Shown here in pieces: positions 33,056-44,013 of a stretch of 64,000 nucleotides of DNA. This DNA is from Tetraselmis striata (lineage: Eukaryota; Chlorophyta; Chlorodendrophyceae; Chlorodendrales; Chlorodendraceae), in NCBI GenBank assembly GCA_006384855.1, contig VCJN01000676.1, forward strand, positions 1 through 64,000. The letters run 5' to 3'. A program made the translations under genes and the position numbers. The notes under the pieces are model-generated. The model searched no databases and was not told where the DNA came from. It was given only the letters and a program-made list of their open reading frames with translations. Every line of letters begins with the position of its first letter. Position 1 is the first letter of the stretch.

Positions 33056-33406
33056 GTGAACGGCAATGGGAGGTACCAATGCAAGTCGTGCGCCAGCACG
33101 CCGTCGCACTGCCGCCACACGTCGGCGCTTCTTGAGTATGCATGGTTGGCTAGCCGCAGGTACCGGGCGCCACAGTTCGGCATTGCAAGTTCGGTAGGAG
33201 CATGTTTTACTGCAAGTAATGCACCGGGGAGGAGGTGTTCCAAGGCCCCCCTCCCAAAGGGCACCGTTGCGTGGGTGTGTGGTCGTGGAAAGTCCATCAG
33301 CCACCGCTTCAAACCCGCACCACCAATCGGGAGTCTGCCAAGCGCCGGAGGAAGTACGACCCCACGGAGACGCGCCCGGATTCGGACGGGTGACCAAGCC
33401 GAGTGA
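33056..33406 (+). pseudogene. Frame-shifted continuation with SWIM-like Cys/His cluster
   Basis: In another frame than the preceding ORF, VNGNGRYQCKSCASTPSHCR is followed by HTSALLEYAW. The C-x2-C-x6-C-x-H spacing resembles SWIM-type zinc ligands found in MULE and other eukaryotic transposases. Stops upstream and a change of frame suggest decay. A poly-C run follows at 33427-33452. Confidence 0.4.
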
Positions 33407-33659
33407 CGAGTAAAACGGGAATTAGCCCCCCCCCCCCCCCCCCCCCCCCCCCACACCCCCATGGCCAACAAGTGGGCCTTCCTCCCATGTGCAGTACAGT
33501 GCCACATTCAGACCCTATGTCGACAGTGGATGGCGCCCTCCGCATGTCTCGCTGGCAACATATCACGATTTTCGTAGTATCAACGTATTCTCGTGATAAG
33601 TAGAGTAGTTGCTTTCACCGTTCCCCCATATCATGTCACTAACATATGATGATATCACA

Positions 33660-34085
33660 AACTATCACGTCAACGTGCAGTCGTCACAGATTGTGTAGGT
33701 TTGATTTGACCCGCAATCTTTCATGTTCAGATTGTCCCGCCGAGAACGGCACCGACCCGCTTAGTGGCACGGTGGATCGTGTCAACGTCGCGTCGTGACA
33801 AGTAGGGCACATCAGTGTTAGCAACGATATATCGTGTCAACGTTGTATCGCTACATGTGCGATAAGATTTTATCACCCACGGTCGTTTGTACGAGTACGT
33901 GGCCGTGTTATCAACCCTAGGCAGTATGTCCCAAGTGTATTTAGTGTTAGTAAGGATAGATACATATCGGGTCAACGTGAAATCGTCACAATTGCAGTAG
34001 TACTTCTTACGTGAGCGCCGGACATTATTATTATGTCCCGACAGTATTGGTAACGATAACACGTGTCAACGTTACATCGCGCCAA
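33660..34085 (+). repeat. Degenerate CAACG repeat block 1
   Basis: GTGTCAACGTTA-like cores, each followed by TCG plus YRAC, occur near 33667, 33779, 33835, 33969 and 34061. Shared flanks are TTATCACCCACGGTCGT, TGTTATCAACCC and TTAGTAACGATA. Confidence 0.75.
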
Positions 34086-34110
34086 CACCGCCATCGTACA
34101 TCGGGTGCCA

Positions 34111-35025
34111 ACTGTACACGTGTACAGTGATTTAGACTTAAGTCGTCGACCCCGTCGAACAGCGCTCAAACGTCCGAGTTTTTCATCGTAACTCAAACCG
34201 CGTACTGACAACCCACCGGTCTCGACCTGGTGTGATTCCCATACTGTTATCGGCACCCCGCCAGGCACCCACGCGAGCGCAAGATGGGCCAACCGCGGCA
34301 TGCCTGTCGAGATCAACGCCTATTCTGGGGTATTTGTTGTGGGGCGCGCAATAGGCGAGCTATGGGCGTCAGCTCTATTTTACGAGTCGTTTGTGTCCTG
34401 GGGAAGGTACCTGTGGCGGCACGGGGTCGGTGGGGCGCATCTCGCGGTCGGCCCATGAGGGATCGTCAACTGTACACTTGTACAGTTGCCCGCCGATATT
34501 TTCTCGACGGTCGAACCACCCACTCCACACGGTCTGAGCATGTCACAGAAGATACAGGGTGGTTTGGTGGGCGAGTTTTGAGGTATATATAGATCACATT
34601 ACAAGACCATTCGACTGGAATCCGTATATCAGCCCGTGAGCCCCAGCAGTTTGTGGAGGATGTGAAAATCTACAGTCGTCTAGGCGCCATTTGCGCCCAG
34701 TCACGACCCCAGTCAGCACAACTGCCTCAGTAGCCCCCTCGGGTGCGCCCTGCGCCATATATGACTTGACAGCAACAGAGGAGAGCGTCGAACGCCACTT
34801 GGAAAGATGTCCCAGTTTCGAGCGACATGGCGCGTGTCGCTTGCCAATGGGAATTTGCGCGAGTAATGATGCAAGTGCCGCCGCCCCACCACCGTTTATC
34901 TCGCTGCCAACTTCTAACCAGCGACGGAAACTGGTGTTAGCAGTCATATGCCAGGCTGGCTGATCGAAGGGACGAAAACCCAGCAGCATGTGCTTAGAAT
35001 TCTACATCACTGTACAAGTGTACAG
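34111..35025. repeat. Three ACTGTACA-type perfect inverted repeats
   Basis: ACTGTACAC and its complement at 34111-34128; CAACTGTACA/TGTACAGTTG around a 2-base spacer at 34467-34488; CTGTACA/TGTACAG around AG at 35010-35025. They sit between the two CAACG repeat blocks. Confidence 0.85.
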
Positions 35026-35179
35026 TTAACTGTAAAGTTGTACAATGCCCGTAGTTCGATAGATATGTGCATCAATCATATTTTATCAGCCATGATCGTT
35101 CATGCGAGTATGTGGCTGTGTTATAATGAACTCTGACAGACACTACGCCCCGAAGTTAGCGCACAGAGCTAGTAACGAT

Positions 35180-35640
35180 ATACCGTGTCAACGATAATAC
35201 GTTATAAGTGAGGTAGCTTTTATATCACTCAGGTCGTCCATACGCGTATGTCACCAACCCGGACAATGGTCACACTGTATCGCCGGGTCAACGAAATCGT
35301 AGTGAAATCGTTACAACTCGTGAACGCCGGACATTATTCCCGACAATATTGGTGACGATAGATCGAGTCAACGTTAAATTGTTGCAGGTGCGGTAGTATT
35401 TTATCAACCACGATCGTTCATACGGGTATTTGGCCGCCGCGTTATCATCAACCCGGACGGACTGTATGCCCCGAGCGCACATTGTTAGTAACGGCATATC
35501 GTGTCAACGTTAAACCGTTACATGTGACGTAGTTTTTTGTCACCCGTTATCGTTTATTACTTGCGTGTTATAACCCCGGACAGACGAAATAATGCCGCCC
35601 AACAGTGGCAGCACAATATGCCGTGTCAACGCCATGTCGT
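35180..35640 (+). repeat. Degenerate CAACG repeat block 2
   Basis: The same cores lie near 35185, 35284, 35365, 35500 and 35622, with the same flanks (TTATCAACCACGATCGTTCA, GTTATCATCAACCC, TTAGTAACGGCATATC). Confidence 0.75.
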
Positions 35641-35794
35641 GACAAATAGGATAGTGTCATTCTTAGTGTCGTCAATAATCAAATACGAGATTAAAGATAA
35701 TTGCTCGCATGCCCCTCATCAGTAGGCAAGTCCATTACAAACCGCCGATAGTGCGGGGAAGGGAGGCGACACGGCGGCTCGGGAGTAGCGGCAT

Positions 35795-36151
35795 TTACGG
35801 GTCGCTACACCCGCACGGCGGCGCACGCGTGCATTTCCCGCCACTTGCGATTCTCATCATCACTGCTTCTTGCCAAGTAGTGCGAAGATCCACGGAAGTT
35901 TCCGCGAAGTCCGAGGGGAGCAGCAGCACGCCGATCCATGTGGGGAGCTTGTCCCAATCTTTGGGGGTGGAATTCGTGGTACACTGCATGGTTGGCAGCT
36001 CCGCCCCGCGGATGTTGTCGCCCAACGTTCTTGCCTTCACGACAATTACATATACCTTGTTCTGCGTGCCCTCCCTCAATTCAACCCCCCCCCCCCCCCC
36101 CCCCCCCGTTCCATGGGGCGAGTCCACCGCCATCCTATATATGCCGCACAC
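35795..36151 (-). CDS. Hypothetical ORF of the 31.8-37.1 kb element, minus strand
   Basis: 118 codons, partly made of a glycine run from a C homopolymer (36087-36107). After that run the sequence is protein-like (NKVYVIVVKARTLGDNIRGA, DWDKLPTWIGVLLLPSDFAE). The poly-C tract may mark an intron or an insertion. No domain recognised. Confidence 0.3.
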   Translation of the reverse strand: MCGIYRMAVDSPHGTGGGGGGGVELREGTQNKVYVIVVKARTLGDNIRGAELPTMQCTTNSTPKDWDKLPTWIGVLLLPSDFAETSVDLRTTWQEAVMMRIASGGKCTRAPPCGCSDP

Positions 36152-36530
36152 TCCATTTCATATACACCGCCTTGAGGTTCTCATTTGATGTTTCCTCATG
36201 CGGAAACTTTTACGGGACGTCGGGACTGCCACGAAGCGAATGACATCCCGGTTATAGTGCAACTGTCGATGTACATGCGACCGGATGGGTGTTAGCTGGA
36301 CATCAAGTACTACTTAATACATTATGTATTCCCGGCATTAATATGCACAATGGCGTATCAGTGTATCATCAAAATCGTGACAATAAATATGAAATGTTCA
36401 TCAAACACCGCCAAGCATGAACATTCGGCCCCGCCGGCCAATGCTGACACGATTTAGCGTGGCAGCGAGAACTCGCTACACATCCGGACGCCGTTTTGCA
36501 CGGATGGTTCTTGCCCATCAAAAGCAATAA

Positions 36531-36824
36531 CTACGGCGCTATTCCTATTATCACACTCATAGTCGTGTATTTATATATGTTATCGGTGACATATGGCTCG
36601 CACATAGCTCGTGGAGGTTTAGGGGTACCCTTGGAGCGGAACTCGTCCACCGTTGCCCCGCTACAAAATGATGCTTCGCGATTGTAATGCGGATAGCCAC
36701 CTCCAAAACATGCGCCGTAAGTTACGGCTTCTTGGACAACCCGCCCACCGAGAAAGTCCTCGAAAAGGAGCGGTTCGTTGTTGATGTCCACTCCATGGAA
36801 GGCCATTGCTTGTACTTTCGCCAT
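36531..36824 (-). CDS. Hypothetical ORF nearest the right terminal repeat
   Basis: 97 codons beginning MAKVQAMAFHGVDINNEPLL, about 80 bases inside the right arm's primer-like site and reading inward. It mirrors the position of the plus-strand ORF at the left end but shares no sequence with it. It may join the next minus-strand ORF (35795-36151) by splicing or after a frameshift. Function unknown. Confidence 0.35.
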   Translation of the reverse strand: MAKVQAMAFHGVDINNEPLLFEDFLGGRVVQEAVTYGACFGGGYPHYNREASFCSGATVDEFRSKGTPKPPRAMCEPYVTDNIYKYTTMSVIIGIAP

Positions 36825-36904
36825 ATGCTTGCCGTTGTAGCGCGATCCTAATATGCCGCGCTTTGAATTTGAACTCCTGCCTCGCGCCCGGCGACTACGT
36901 CAAA

Positions 36905-37147
36905 TGTCACTGTTGGGTACATGGTATTTGAATTCTTGTTGGGTACATAGTAGACCGTTGCACCGCGATATATCGTTGCACCGCCGCGCGGCTGGGCGTG
37001 TAAGCCCTAGCTGTATGTGCGGGTGGGACGCTATAGGTAATTATCCGCGAGGGGCGCACGGAGATCGAGTACCGTGATACACTTGCGCGCACCGCGCGGT
37101 TTGGTATCCGGCTCAATGATCAATGCTTCTCTGGTCGTGAGAAGACA
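36905..37147 (-). repeat. Right inverted terminal repeat, LTR-like
   Basis: Reverse-complement partner of 31834-32127; on the minus strand it also runs from TG to CA. Confidence 0.85.
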
Positions 37148-37149
37148 TG

Positions 37150-37750
37150 TTCTTGGAACACCGCCCTGCAATTGGCGGAGGTGAATCTGAGACTATCGAA
37201 CATATGTTGGTGGAGTGCCTGCGGTGGGGGTATCACCGTCATAATTTTGGGTTGTTAGTTCCGGACGGAGTTCAGGGATTTTATTGTTAGTCACGTTATT
37301 GCGTCAACGCCTGAGGACTTAACTGCCTTTATTTTGGGCGCCCCCCCCCCCCCCCCCCCTCCCCCTCCATTTACGGCGCCCTGGAATTTACTAGGAATGG
37401 GATTTTTTTCCAGCTATGGCGTCGGGCTCTCACTCACATTGCCTTCTTTGTTGCACATGTATCGCACTCCCGAAATGCTTTGCGGGTTGGAGCTTGCCGC
37501 AACTCGCATTACTCGAATGGGCCGACGCCCAAACGGGTAGGACGGACCTTTCATGGTCATCAGTGCCGGGAATTTTCATGGCAGTGTTATTTTCAACGGT
37601 GATCCAACTACAGTGTTGGAAATTTGTCACTGGCCTTCAATTAGTCTTGAAGAATGCTTTGGCAATTTGCTTGAGGACCATAACGGAGCGTCGCCTACCC
37701 AGGGCTTTCAGGGACTGGATTGCTGCCCAAACGGCCGTCGTAGAGACGTA
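37150..37750 (+). pseudogene. LINE-type ORF2 C-terminal remnant
   Basis: Just outside the right terminal repeat the frame reads GGGESETIEHMLVECLRWGY followed by HRH. This is the ETIEH-x-L-x2-C pattern typical of the end of non-LTR reverse transcriptase proteins. Downstream, a hydrophobic FILGA segment, a poly-C run at 37341-37359 and a frame change into a 111-codon ORF (37416-37751) suggest a short decayed fragment. Confidence 0.4.
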
Positions 37751-38399
37751 GAGACGCTGCAAGGGTTTCAATGGTGCTAGTCCTGTCCCGGGGCCGGGAA
37801 AAAAGACACGTTCATTCATACTTCCGTAAATGGCCGTGGCTCAAGCAGCAAGCGCGCAACTTCTCACCAATCCTCAATTTAAAAGGATTAGTCGCTTATA
37901 CTGTACAGATTTCTGGTCGGGCGCGGTGAAAAGATATGTCAACAGATGAAGGTGGAAAAGGAAAAGGAAAAGGAAAAACGTGCCGAGCGCGCATATGCAG
38001 CAAAAGCAGACGGCGAAAATAATTGGGCCGCGGCGTTACCGCGCATGCCACTCAACCATTCCGCCTGGCGGCAAGTCAGGCGAAGGAGCATCATCCCGCC
38101 GTGCTGTCCACCCAGACCAGTAAATCAGCGGAGCAGCGCTTCACCAGAACCCGGGTCCGGAGCAGTCACGGCGCATCTGCGCCGAGACGGTCGTCGAACC
38201 CCGCCCGCGGTCCAGTGCTCTGCAGTGCTGTGTCAGATCGACCCCCGCCGACGGCCGTGCGCGCCGCCGACTGCCAGAGCGGTCAACCCCCCCCCCCCCC
38301 CCCCCCCCCCCCACTCCTTCTCCGCACCCCCGAAGACGCACACACATACAGGCACGCACGCGCCCTTCATCGGATTAGGTCGACACAGCGCAATCCATC
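37751..38399. other. Upstream region of the C2HC zinc-finger gene
   Basis: Contains a GGAAAA repeat (about 37949-37978) and a poly-C run (38287-38312). No separate gene is supported. Confidence 0.5.
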
Positions 38400-41300
38400 A
38401 TGAGCTCCCGGGCCTCTAAGAACTCGGCGGCCGCCAGCGACTGGGCGGCGCGGCGGAAAGAAGCCATGGAGAGGTGTGATCTACCCCTGCCCCTTGCCCG
38501 CTTATGTCTGCCTCTCGCGCGAGCCTCGCTGGCCCGCCGCCCCACCTGGACCTGGATTTCAGAAGGCCTTGGCACGTTGGGCAGCGAGGGCACGCTGAGC
38601 CTTGCCGACGGGGCTGCCGTGTGCGCACGCTGACGCTGACCCGCAGGGCGGCGCGGCTGAAGGAGGAGCGCAAGGCGAAGGCGGCGGGCGCGGGGGACTC
38701 GGCGGCGGAGGCGCCGCCTCTGCCGCGGCGCGATGCGAGCGGCTATGCGCACGTGCGCAGCACCGGTGGGTGCTCAGGCCCACCAGCCAGCTGGGTGACG
38801 GCTGCAACAGATCGCTAAGGTGGCTGATCCATCACCCGTAGCGGCGCGCAGCAGCACCGCCGATACAACATTCTAACTATAGTACTATATTGCAGAGAGT
38901 TGATAACACAACAAAGTCAGCGCCCCCCTGAGACCCACTGCGCCACCCTGGCTGCCAGGCTACGGCGCTGCAGGCGGCACGCCGCCGCCAGCCGCAAGTT
39001 ACGGCGGCCACGCCGCCACCAGCTACGGCAGCGCGCACTACGGGGCGCCCCCGCCTCAGCCTCCCCCGCAGCAGCATTACGCCGCCACCGGCTACCACGA
39101 CCAGGACGGCTACGGCTACCAGCGCGCCTCTGCTCAGTACGGCTACTACGGTGACCAACCCGACCGGGGCCGCGATGACTACGGCTATGCCCAACCAGCG
39201 CCCCCCACGCCGCCCTATCATTCCGCGGACGGAGGCGCCCCCACCCCCACATGTGCGCCCCCCCCCCCCCCCCCCCACTTCCCCCGCGGACCCCTGCTAC
39301 CCTCGGCTTGGAGACGTGTACCCAGCCTGAGCTCCACTCGGCAACCCTCTGGACCCCACAGACGGGCGCCGCTCGCCGCAGCTATACGACGCGGAGCACG
39401 CGCTGGACCCCATGCCCGCCCTGGACCTGCGCCCGGTGCGCGTGCGGCGCCCGGGCAGCTCCTCCAAGATCCACAGCCAGGGGCAGCCGCGCGGTGAGCG
39501 CCCCCCCCCGCCCCCCCCCCCCCGCCGCCGCCGCCCGTCCTCCTCCATACACACCCCATGGCCGTACCCAGGGTTCATGCTGCGCGCCACAGGGCTCCAC
39601 CCGGCACGCTGGCGGGGCAAGCGGCTCAGCCCCCCCGCCCCCTCTTGGACGTGTCCCCTCACCTTCCACCCGCAGAGCCGTTGTCAATGCACGACGACTG
39701 GTCCTCGCCAGAGAAGGAGCCGCGGCAGCGCAGCAGCGGCGGCTATCCCGGCAGCAGCGGCGGCGACGGGTACGGCGACTTTGCGTACGGCCGGGCAGCG
39801 TACTCGAGCAGCAGCTACCAGGCGGAGGGGCCATCCAGCCGGGGCGGCTCGGGCAGGCGGGCAGCGGAAGGTGCGCGGCGCCCCCAGCCCCCCCCCCCCC
39901 CCCCCCACGCCTGAGCCCGCACCGCCAGGGGCTGCGCTGCTCCACGGTGTCCGACGCTCGGCTCAGGCTGCCATCAGCCCGGCGTCGCGGCAGTCGCGGC
40001 CCCATCATGCTCCCTCGTTCAGCTGAGCCCAGGCTTACGGAGACATCCGGGGCGGGTGGTCTTTTTTCAGCAGCGAATGGGGCCAAGTTCAGGCGACCGC
40101 AGGCCAGGTCTCCATCCATAATCAGGCCGATTGCACTGTGCGGGCTCCCTGCGTTGCTAACTCGGTCGCCAGCACGGCTGTGAGGGTGGAGGGAGTTTGG
40201 TGCCATGGAGAGCGCCCCCCGCCCCCCCCCCCCCCCCCCCCCTCCCTCTTACCACCACAGCCACTCCCACCGTCGTATCATCTGCCCACCTCCCCCCCCC
40301 CCCCCCCCCCCCCCAACCCGCGCAGCGGCCGGCGCCAAACCGGGCAGCCGCCGAGCCAAGCCGGAGTGGAACTCGGACTTTGTGGAAGAGCGCCCGCTGG
40401 GGTCGGAGGAGGCCTCCACGGAGCCGCTGCGGGTGCGACTTGCATCACATCACATCGCGCCGCACGCCGGCATGCTTGCCTGGCGTTGATCATCCTTCGT
40501 TGACCCTTCCCCCCTTCTCGGCGGGGGCTCCACCTGCATGTGCCAAGCTTGGCGCGCAGGGCGCCAACGGTGTATATGCCGGTGGCGTGGTGGTGGTGGT
40601 GGGGGGGGGGGGGAGGGGGGGGTGATGGCATGGCGGTGGCGGTGGTGGTGGTGGTGCGGAGCCCGGCTTGCTTTGAAGCACCTTGCACTGAGCAAGCATG
40701 GTGGGACGCCGCGCGGATGGGCTGAGAGGTGTGTGCGGCGTGGCTGCCTGCTGACTGACTGCGAGGAGCTGACTGCTGTGTCTGTGCCTGCGGTCGCCGG
40801 GCTCCGCAGGGGAGCGCGCATGTGCCGAGGGCGGGCAGGCGCGCCAGCCCAGTTGCGCAGCAGGCGAGGGCCGAGCCTGCGGTATCGCCGCTTTCCCCGC
40901 CACGCCATGCCAGGCGATGTGTCAGCCAGCCAGGGGGTGTAGAGGGAAGCCGCGGGGGGGGAGGGGGTCTGGATGTGATGCATTCATGAGTGCACCTGTG
41001 TGGGTGGTAACGATGCCGTAGAATGAGCATTGGGGGGGGGGGGGGGTTGGGGCGGGGGGGGGGGGGGGGCAGATACACACATCAGTTCGCTGTCATGCTG
41101 GCAGTCGTTGTCCTGCATGATACCCCGCGGGTGTAGATGAGGAGAGGAGAGAGATGGAAGGAGCGGGAAAGGGGGGAGGGACTGGGCTTTAGCAAGGGCT
41201 GGAGGGCCTGACGTGTGTGTGTGTGTGTGTGTGTGTGGAATGGACGATAGCCGCGCCTGCCAGCGCGGCCAGATTGGAACGGCGACTTTGTCGAGCCGGC

Positions 41301-43075
41301 GGACGAAGGGCCCCCGGAGACGGCGCCCGGGCGTGGCGCATCCGGCCGCGCTGGTGCTGGTGCTGGTGCCGGCGCCGGTGGCTACCTGAGCTCGGTGCAG
41401 CAGCGCGCGGAGGGGGTGGCGGAGCGTGGCAGCCGGCCTGGCAGCGTGCGGGCCGCGGCGGGCAGGGGGCTGGAGAAGCTGAAGAAGATGAGCCTGCGGC
41501 GGGTGGGCAGCGGCGGCGGCTCGCGCGGCGGCAGTGCCCGCGAGGAGGCGGCGCCGCCTGCCGGCCGCCGGGGGCGGCTTTGGCATGTGCCGCACCGCGC
41601 AGGCGGCGGCGCCGTCCCGGGCGGCCGGGGGCTTTGCGGCCCCAGCGGCGGGGGCGCCGCCGGAGCAGCCGCCCGAGTACGCGGACGCGCCGGTGGCGCT
41701 GGCGCGCTGCGGCGGGTGCGGGCGCAGCTTCAATGAGACCGCGCTGGCGCGGCATGCCAAGGTGGGCGCCCGCGTGCTGCATCACTCCAGGAGTGTCATC
41801 ATTGGTGGGGATGATCAAGGGCTGGGAGCTGATGAAAACAATAAGACAAAAATACGACAGTGAAAGACAAGAAGACAGTAACGATAACACCTATGCAATA
41901 CATTCAACAGTACCCATGCACCACTTTGGTAATTCGAGATTTTGGCGGAAGTGGCCGAGGCTTGAGAGTACACGATACACCTTCGACAGCCGACGCTTGG
42001 CGTGTTTGTTGCCTGTCTGGCATGCAGGGCTGAACCCCCCCCCCCCCCCCCCCTTCAAAGGTGTGCGCCAAGGTATTCCAGGAGAAGCGCAAGCCGATGG
42101 ACATCACGCAACAGCGCATCGGCGGCACGGACGCAGCCAAGCACTACCAGGGCGGGCCGGCCGAGCCCAAGCCGTCGGCGATAAAGCAGGCGGCGCTGGA
42201 GCGGAAGCAGAAGCCGGCGCAGCGCGCGCCGGCGCAGCGGCCGACAGGCAGCGGCCGGGCGTCGGGGTCGGCCGGGGGTGGGCGACCGGCCGCTGGCGGT
42301 GGTCGGTCGCACGGGTACAGCGCCTCTCAGTACGACGACGACTATGAGGAGGAGCCGGCGTGGGGCGGCGGGGGCCGAGTGGCGCAGCCGCGCCAGCCGA
42401 GCGGCCGCGCGGGTCAGGGGGGCAAGGCGCCGCCGCAGTGGCAGGACCCCGACGACGCGATGCCGCTGAGCGGCTCGCCGGGCGTGGACGTCCCAGAGTA
42501 CGCGGCGCCCTCCAGCCTGAAGGAGTGCCGCGGCTGCGGTCGCCGCTTTCAACGAGACCGCCTACGCGAAACACGCCAAGGTGTGCGCCAAGGTGTTCCA
42601 GGCCAAGCGCAAGCCGATGGATATGACCAAGCAGCGCGTCGCCGGCACGGAGGCGGCCAAGTTCGTCGGCAAGGCCGGCGGCGGCGGCGGGGGCGGTGGA
42701 GGGCGCGCGAGCGCGCGTGCAGCCCCCGCGCAGCGCAGAGCCCCGGCTCGCCACGAGGACCAGGCCATCCGAACCAAGGAGAGCTCCAAGGCCAAGTGGC
42801 GGCAGCAGAGCGAGGGGCTGCGCGCTGCCATGGCGGCCAATAAACAGGTGGCCGCGGTCGTCAAGGCGGGCGGCAAGTTGGCGGACATCCCGTATGTGCC
42901 CTCCGCGCCCGACCCGTCGCTCGTGCCGTGCCCGCACTGCGGGCGGACCTACAACCAGACGGCCGCCGAGCGCCACATCCCCAAGTGCGCGAGCATCATC
43001 GCCAAGCCCAAAATGCTCAAGCGCAACGCCGGCTACGGGGCGCACAATCGCGTGCCGGCCTCGTCCCGCCGGTGA
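38400..43075 (+). CDS. C2HC zinc-finger (ZC2HC1/FAM164-type) protein
   Basis: Exons with matched phases: 38400-38473, 38647-38765, 38959-39252, 39362-39493, 39676-39870 and 40326-40432. They are followed by about 41271-41761 and 42061-43075; the junction between 40432 and 41271 is out of phase, so one exon or a different donor is missing. The N-terminus is a basic helix (ARRKEAMER, LKEERKAKAA), then a Tyr/Gly/Pro/Gln-rich low-complexity region, then two copies of an acidic WNxDFVE motif. Three C2HC fingers follow: CGGCGRSFNETALARHAKVC, a second reading CRGCGRRF, and CPHCGRTYNQTAAERHIPKC (C-x2-C-x11-H-x3-C). The first two are followed by AKVFQ-KRKPMD, as in ZC2HC1 proteins. Apparent +1 frameshifts occur near 41575 (G run) and 42550 (CTTTC, inside finger 2). 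ZC2HC1 proteins are poorly understood; some are linked to cilia or centrosomes. Confidence 0.82.
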
Positions 43076-43838
43076 GAGTGGCTTCGTCATCACTGCGGCG
43101 TAATAATTAATAGCCGATTTGCCGCTAGGCAAGAATTATTGTCGGGTAATGTGCCCCTGCTCCATCACAGCAGGTCGGGCCGTTGTTTTTGTGGGCTGCG
43201 TGTCCAGTGTGCCGCGCTTCCATCGACGAAATATGCAAAGCACTCGACAGCATGCTGCGGGCGGCGTCCCCGCGAGATCGCGAAGCCACTGCTACCATTA
43301 ACCGTTCCACCTCGCCAATGGCGACTTACTTTATTTATATTCGTACCGACAAATGATACTTGCAGTCAAGATGGTCACCTCCTTGCTGATAGACTCGTAT
43401 TATCCGCACGACAAGACGACGTCCGACGACCAGTTTCTGCAGCAGTGCCACGACGCGGTTGCCGAAGTGGCGGATGGGCACTCTGATTCGTCCGCTCGTT
43501 CCGAGGGCGTCGTAGGCGGCGGCCATCGGCGGCAAGGTCAGCCGCGGCGTGCGCAAGCGCGGCATGTGGCCAAGATGCCCTTCAAGCACAATAATATCAA
43601 GCACAATTCCTCTATGCACAATTTAATATCAAGCACAATTCCTCTATGCGGCATGGTGAGGCGCCGCTCCGGCACGTCGAAGCGTCACCAGCATGTGGCG
43701 AAGGTGTGCTGAATTGCGGTACTGTAAATGCATGGATTGATGGAGCGATAACATTGTTACTACACGTAACGTACTCATACATTCATTCAGTACCTGTCGC
43801 AGGATATTTCCAGCCCCGGGTTGTATATTATGTAGGAA

Positions 43839-43884
43839 CCCCCGCCTGCGGCGGGGGCGAAAACCCCCGCCTGGGGCGGGGGTT
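43839..43884. repeat. Two adjacent GC hairpins
   Basis: CCCCCGCC-TGC-GGCGGGGG (43839-43857) and CCCCCGCC-TGG-GGCGGGGG flanked by AA/TT (43862-43884). Near-identical stems in tandem; a long poly-G and a poly-C stretch follow (43898-43937). Confidence 0.9.
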
Positions 43885-44013
43885 GAGGGGGGGAGGGGTC
43901 TGGGGGGGGGGGGGGGGGGGGGGGCGCCCCCCCCCCAGAAAAAAATTCGAAAGTGCGGTCTCAAACAAGCATTTTCGCTTTAGGTTTCGCCATTCTGGCT
44001 CCCAAAATGCAGA

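Larger units (their letters stand above)
31834..37147. mobile_element. 5.3-kb element with long terminal inverted repeats and inward-facing ORFs
   Basis: Inverted repeats (31834-32127 and 36905-37147) begin TGTCTTCTCACGACCAGAG on each strand. The homology continues inward for about 80 bp through a tRNA-primer-like site. ORFs read inward from both ends (+ 32284-33024; - 36531-36824 and 35795-36151). The centre holds CAACG-type repeats in two blocks and three TGTACA palindromes. Two readings are possible: a TIR DNA transposon with convergent genes, or LTR-retroelement 5' ends in inverted arrangement. No integrase, RT or DDE motif is visible. Confidence 0.7.

Noticed and set aside
31834..37147. 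Firm assignment of the inverted-repeat element to KDZ or MULE transposons
   Set aside because: The only hint is a SWIM-like Cys/His cluster; no catalytic domain is visible.
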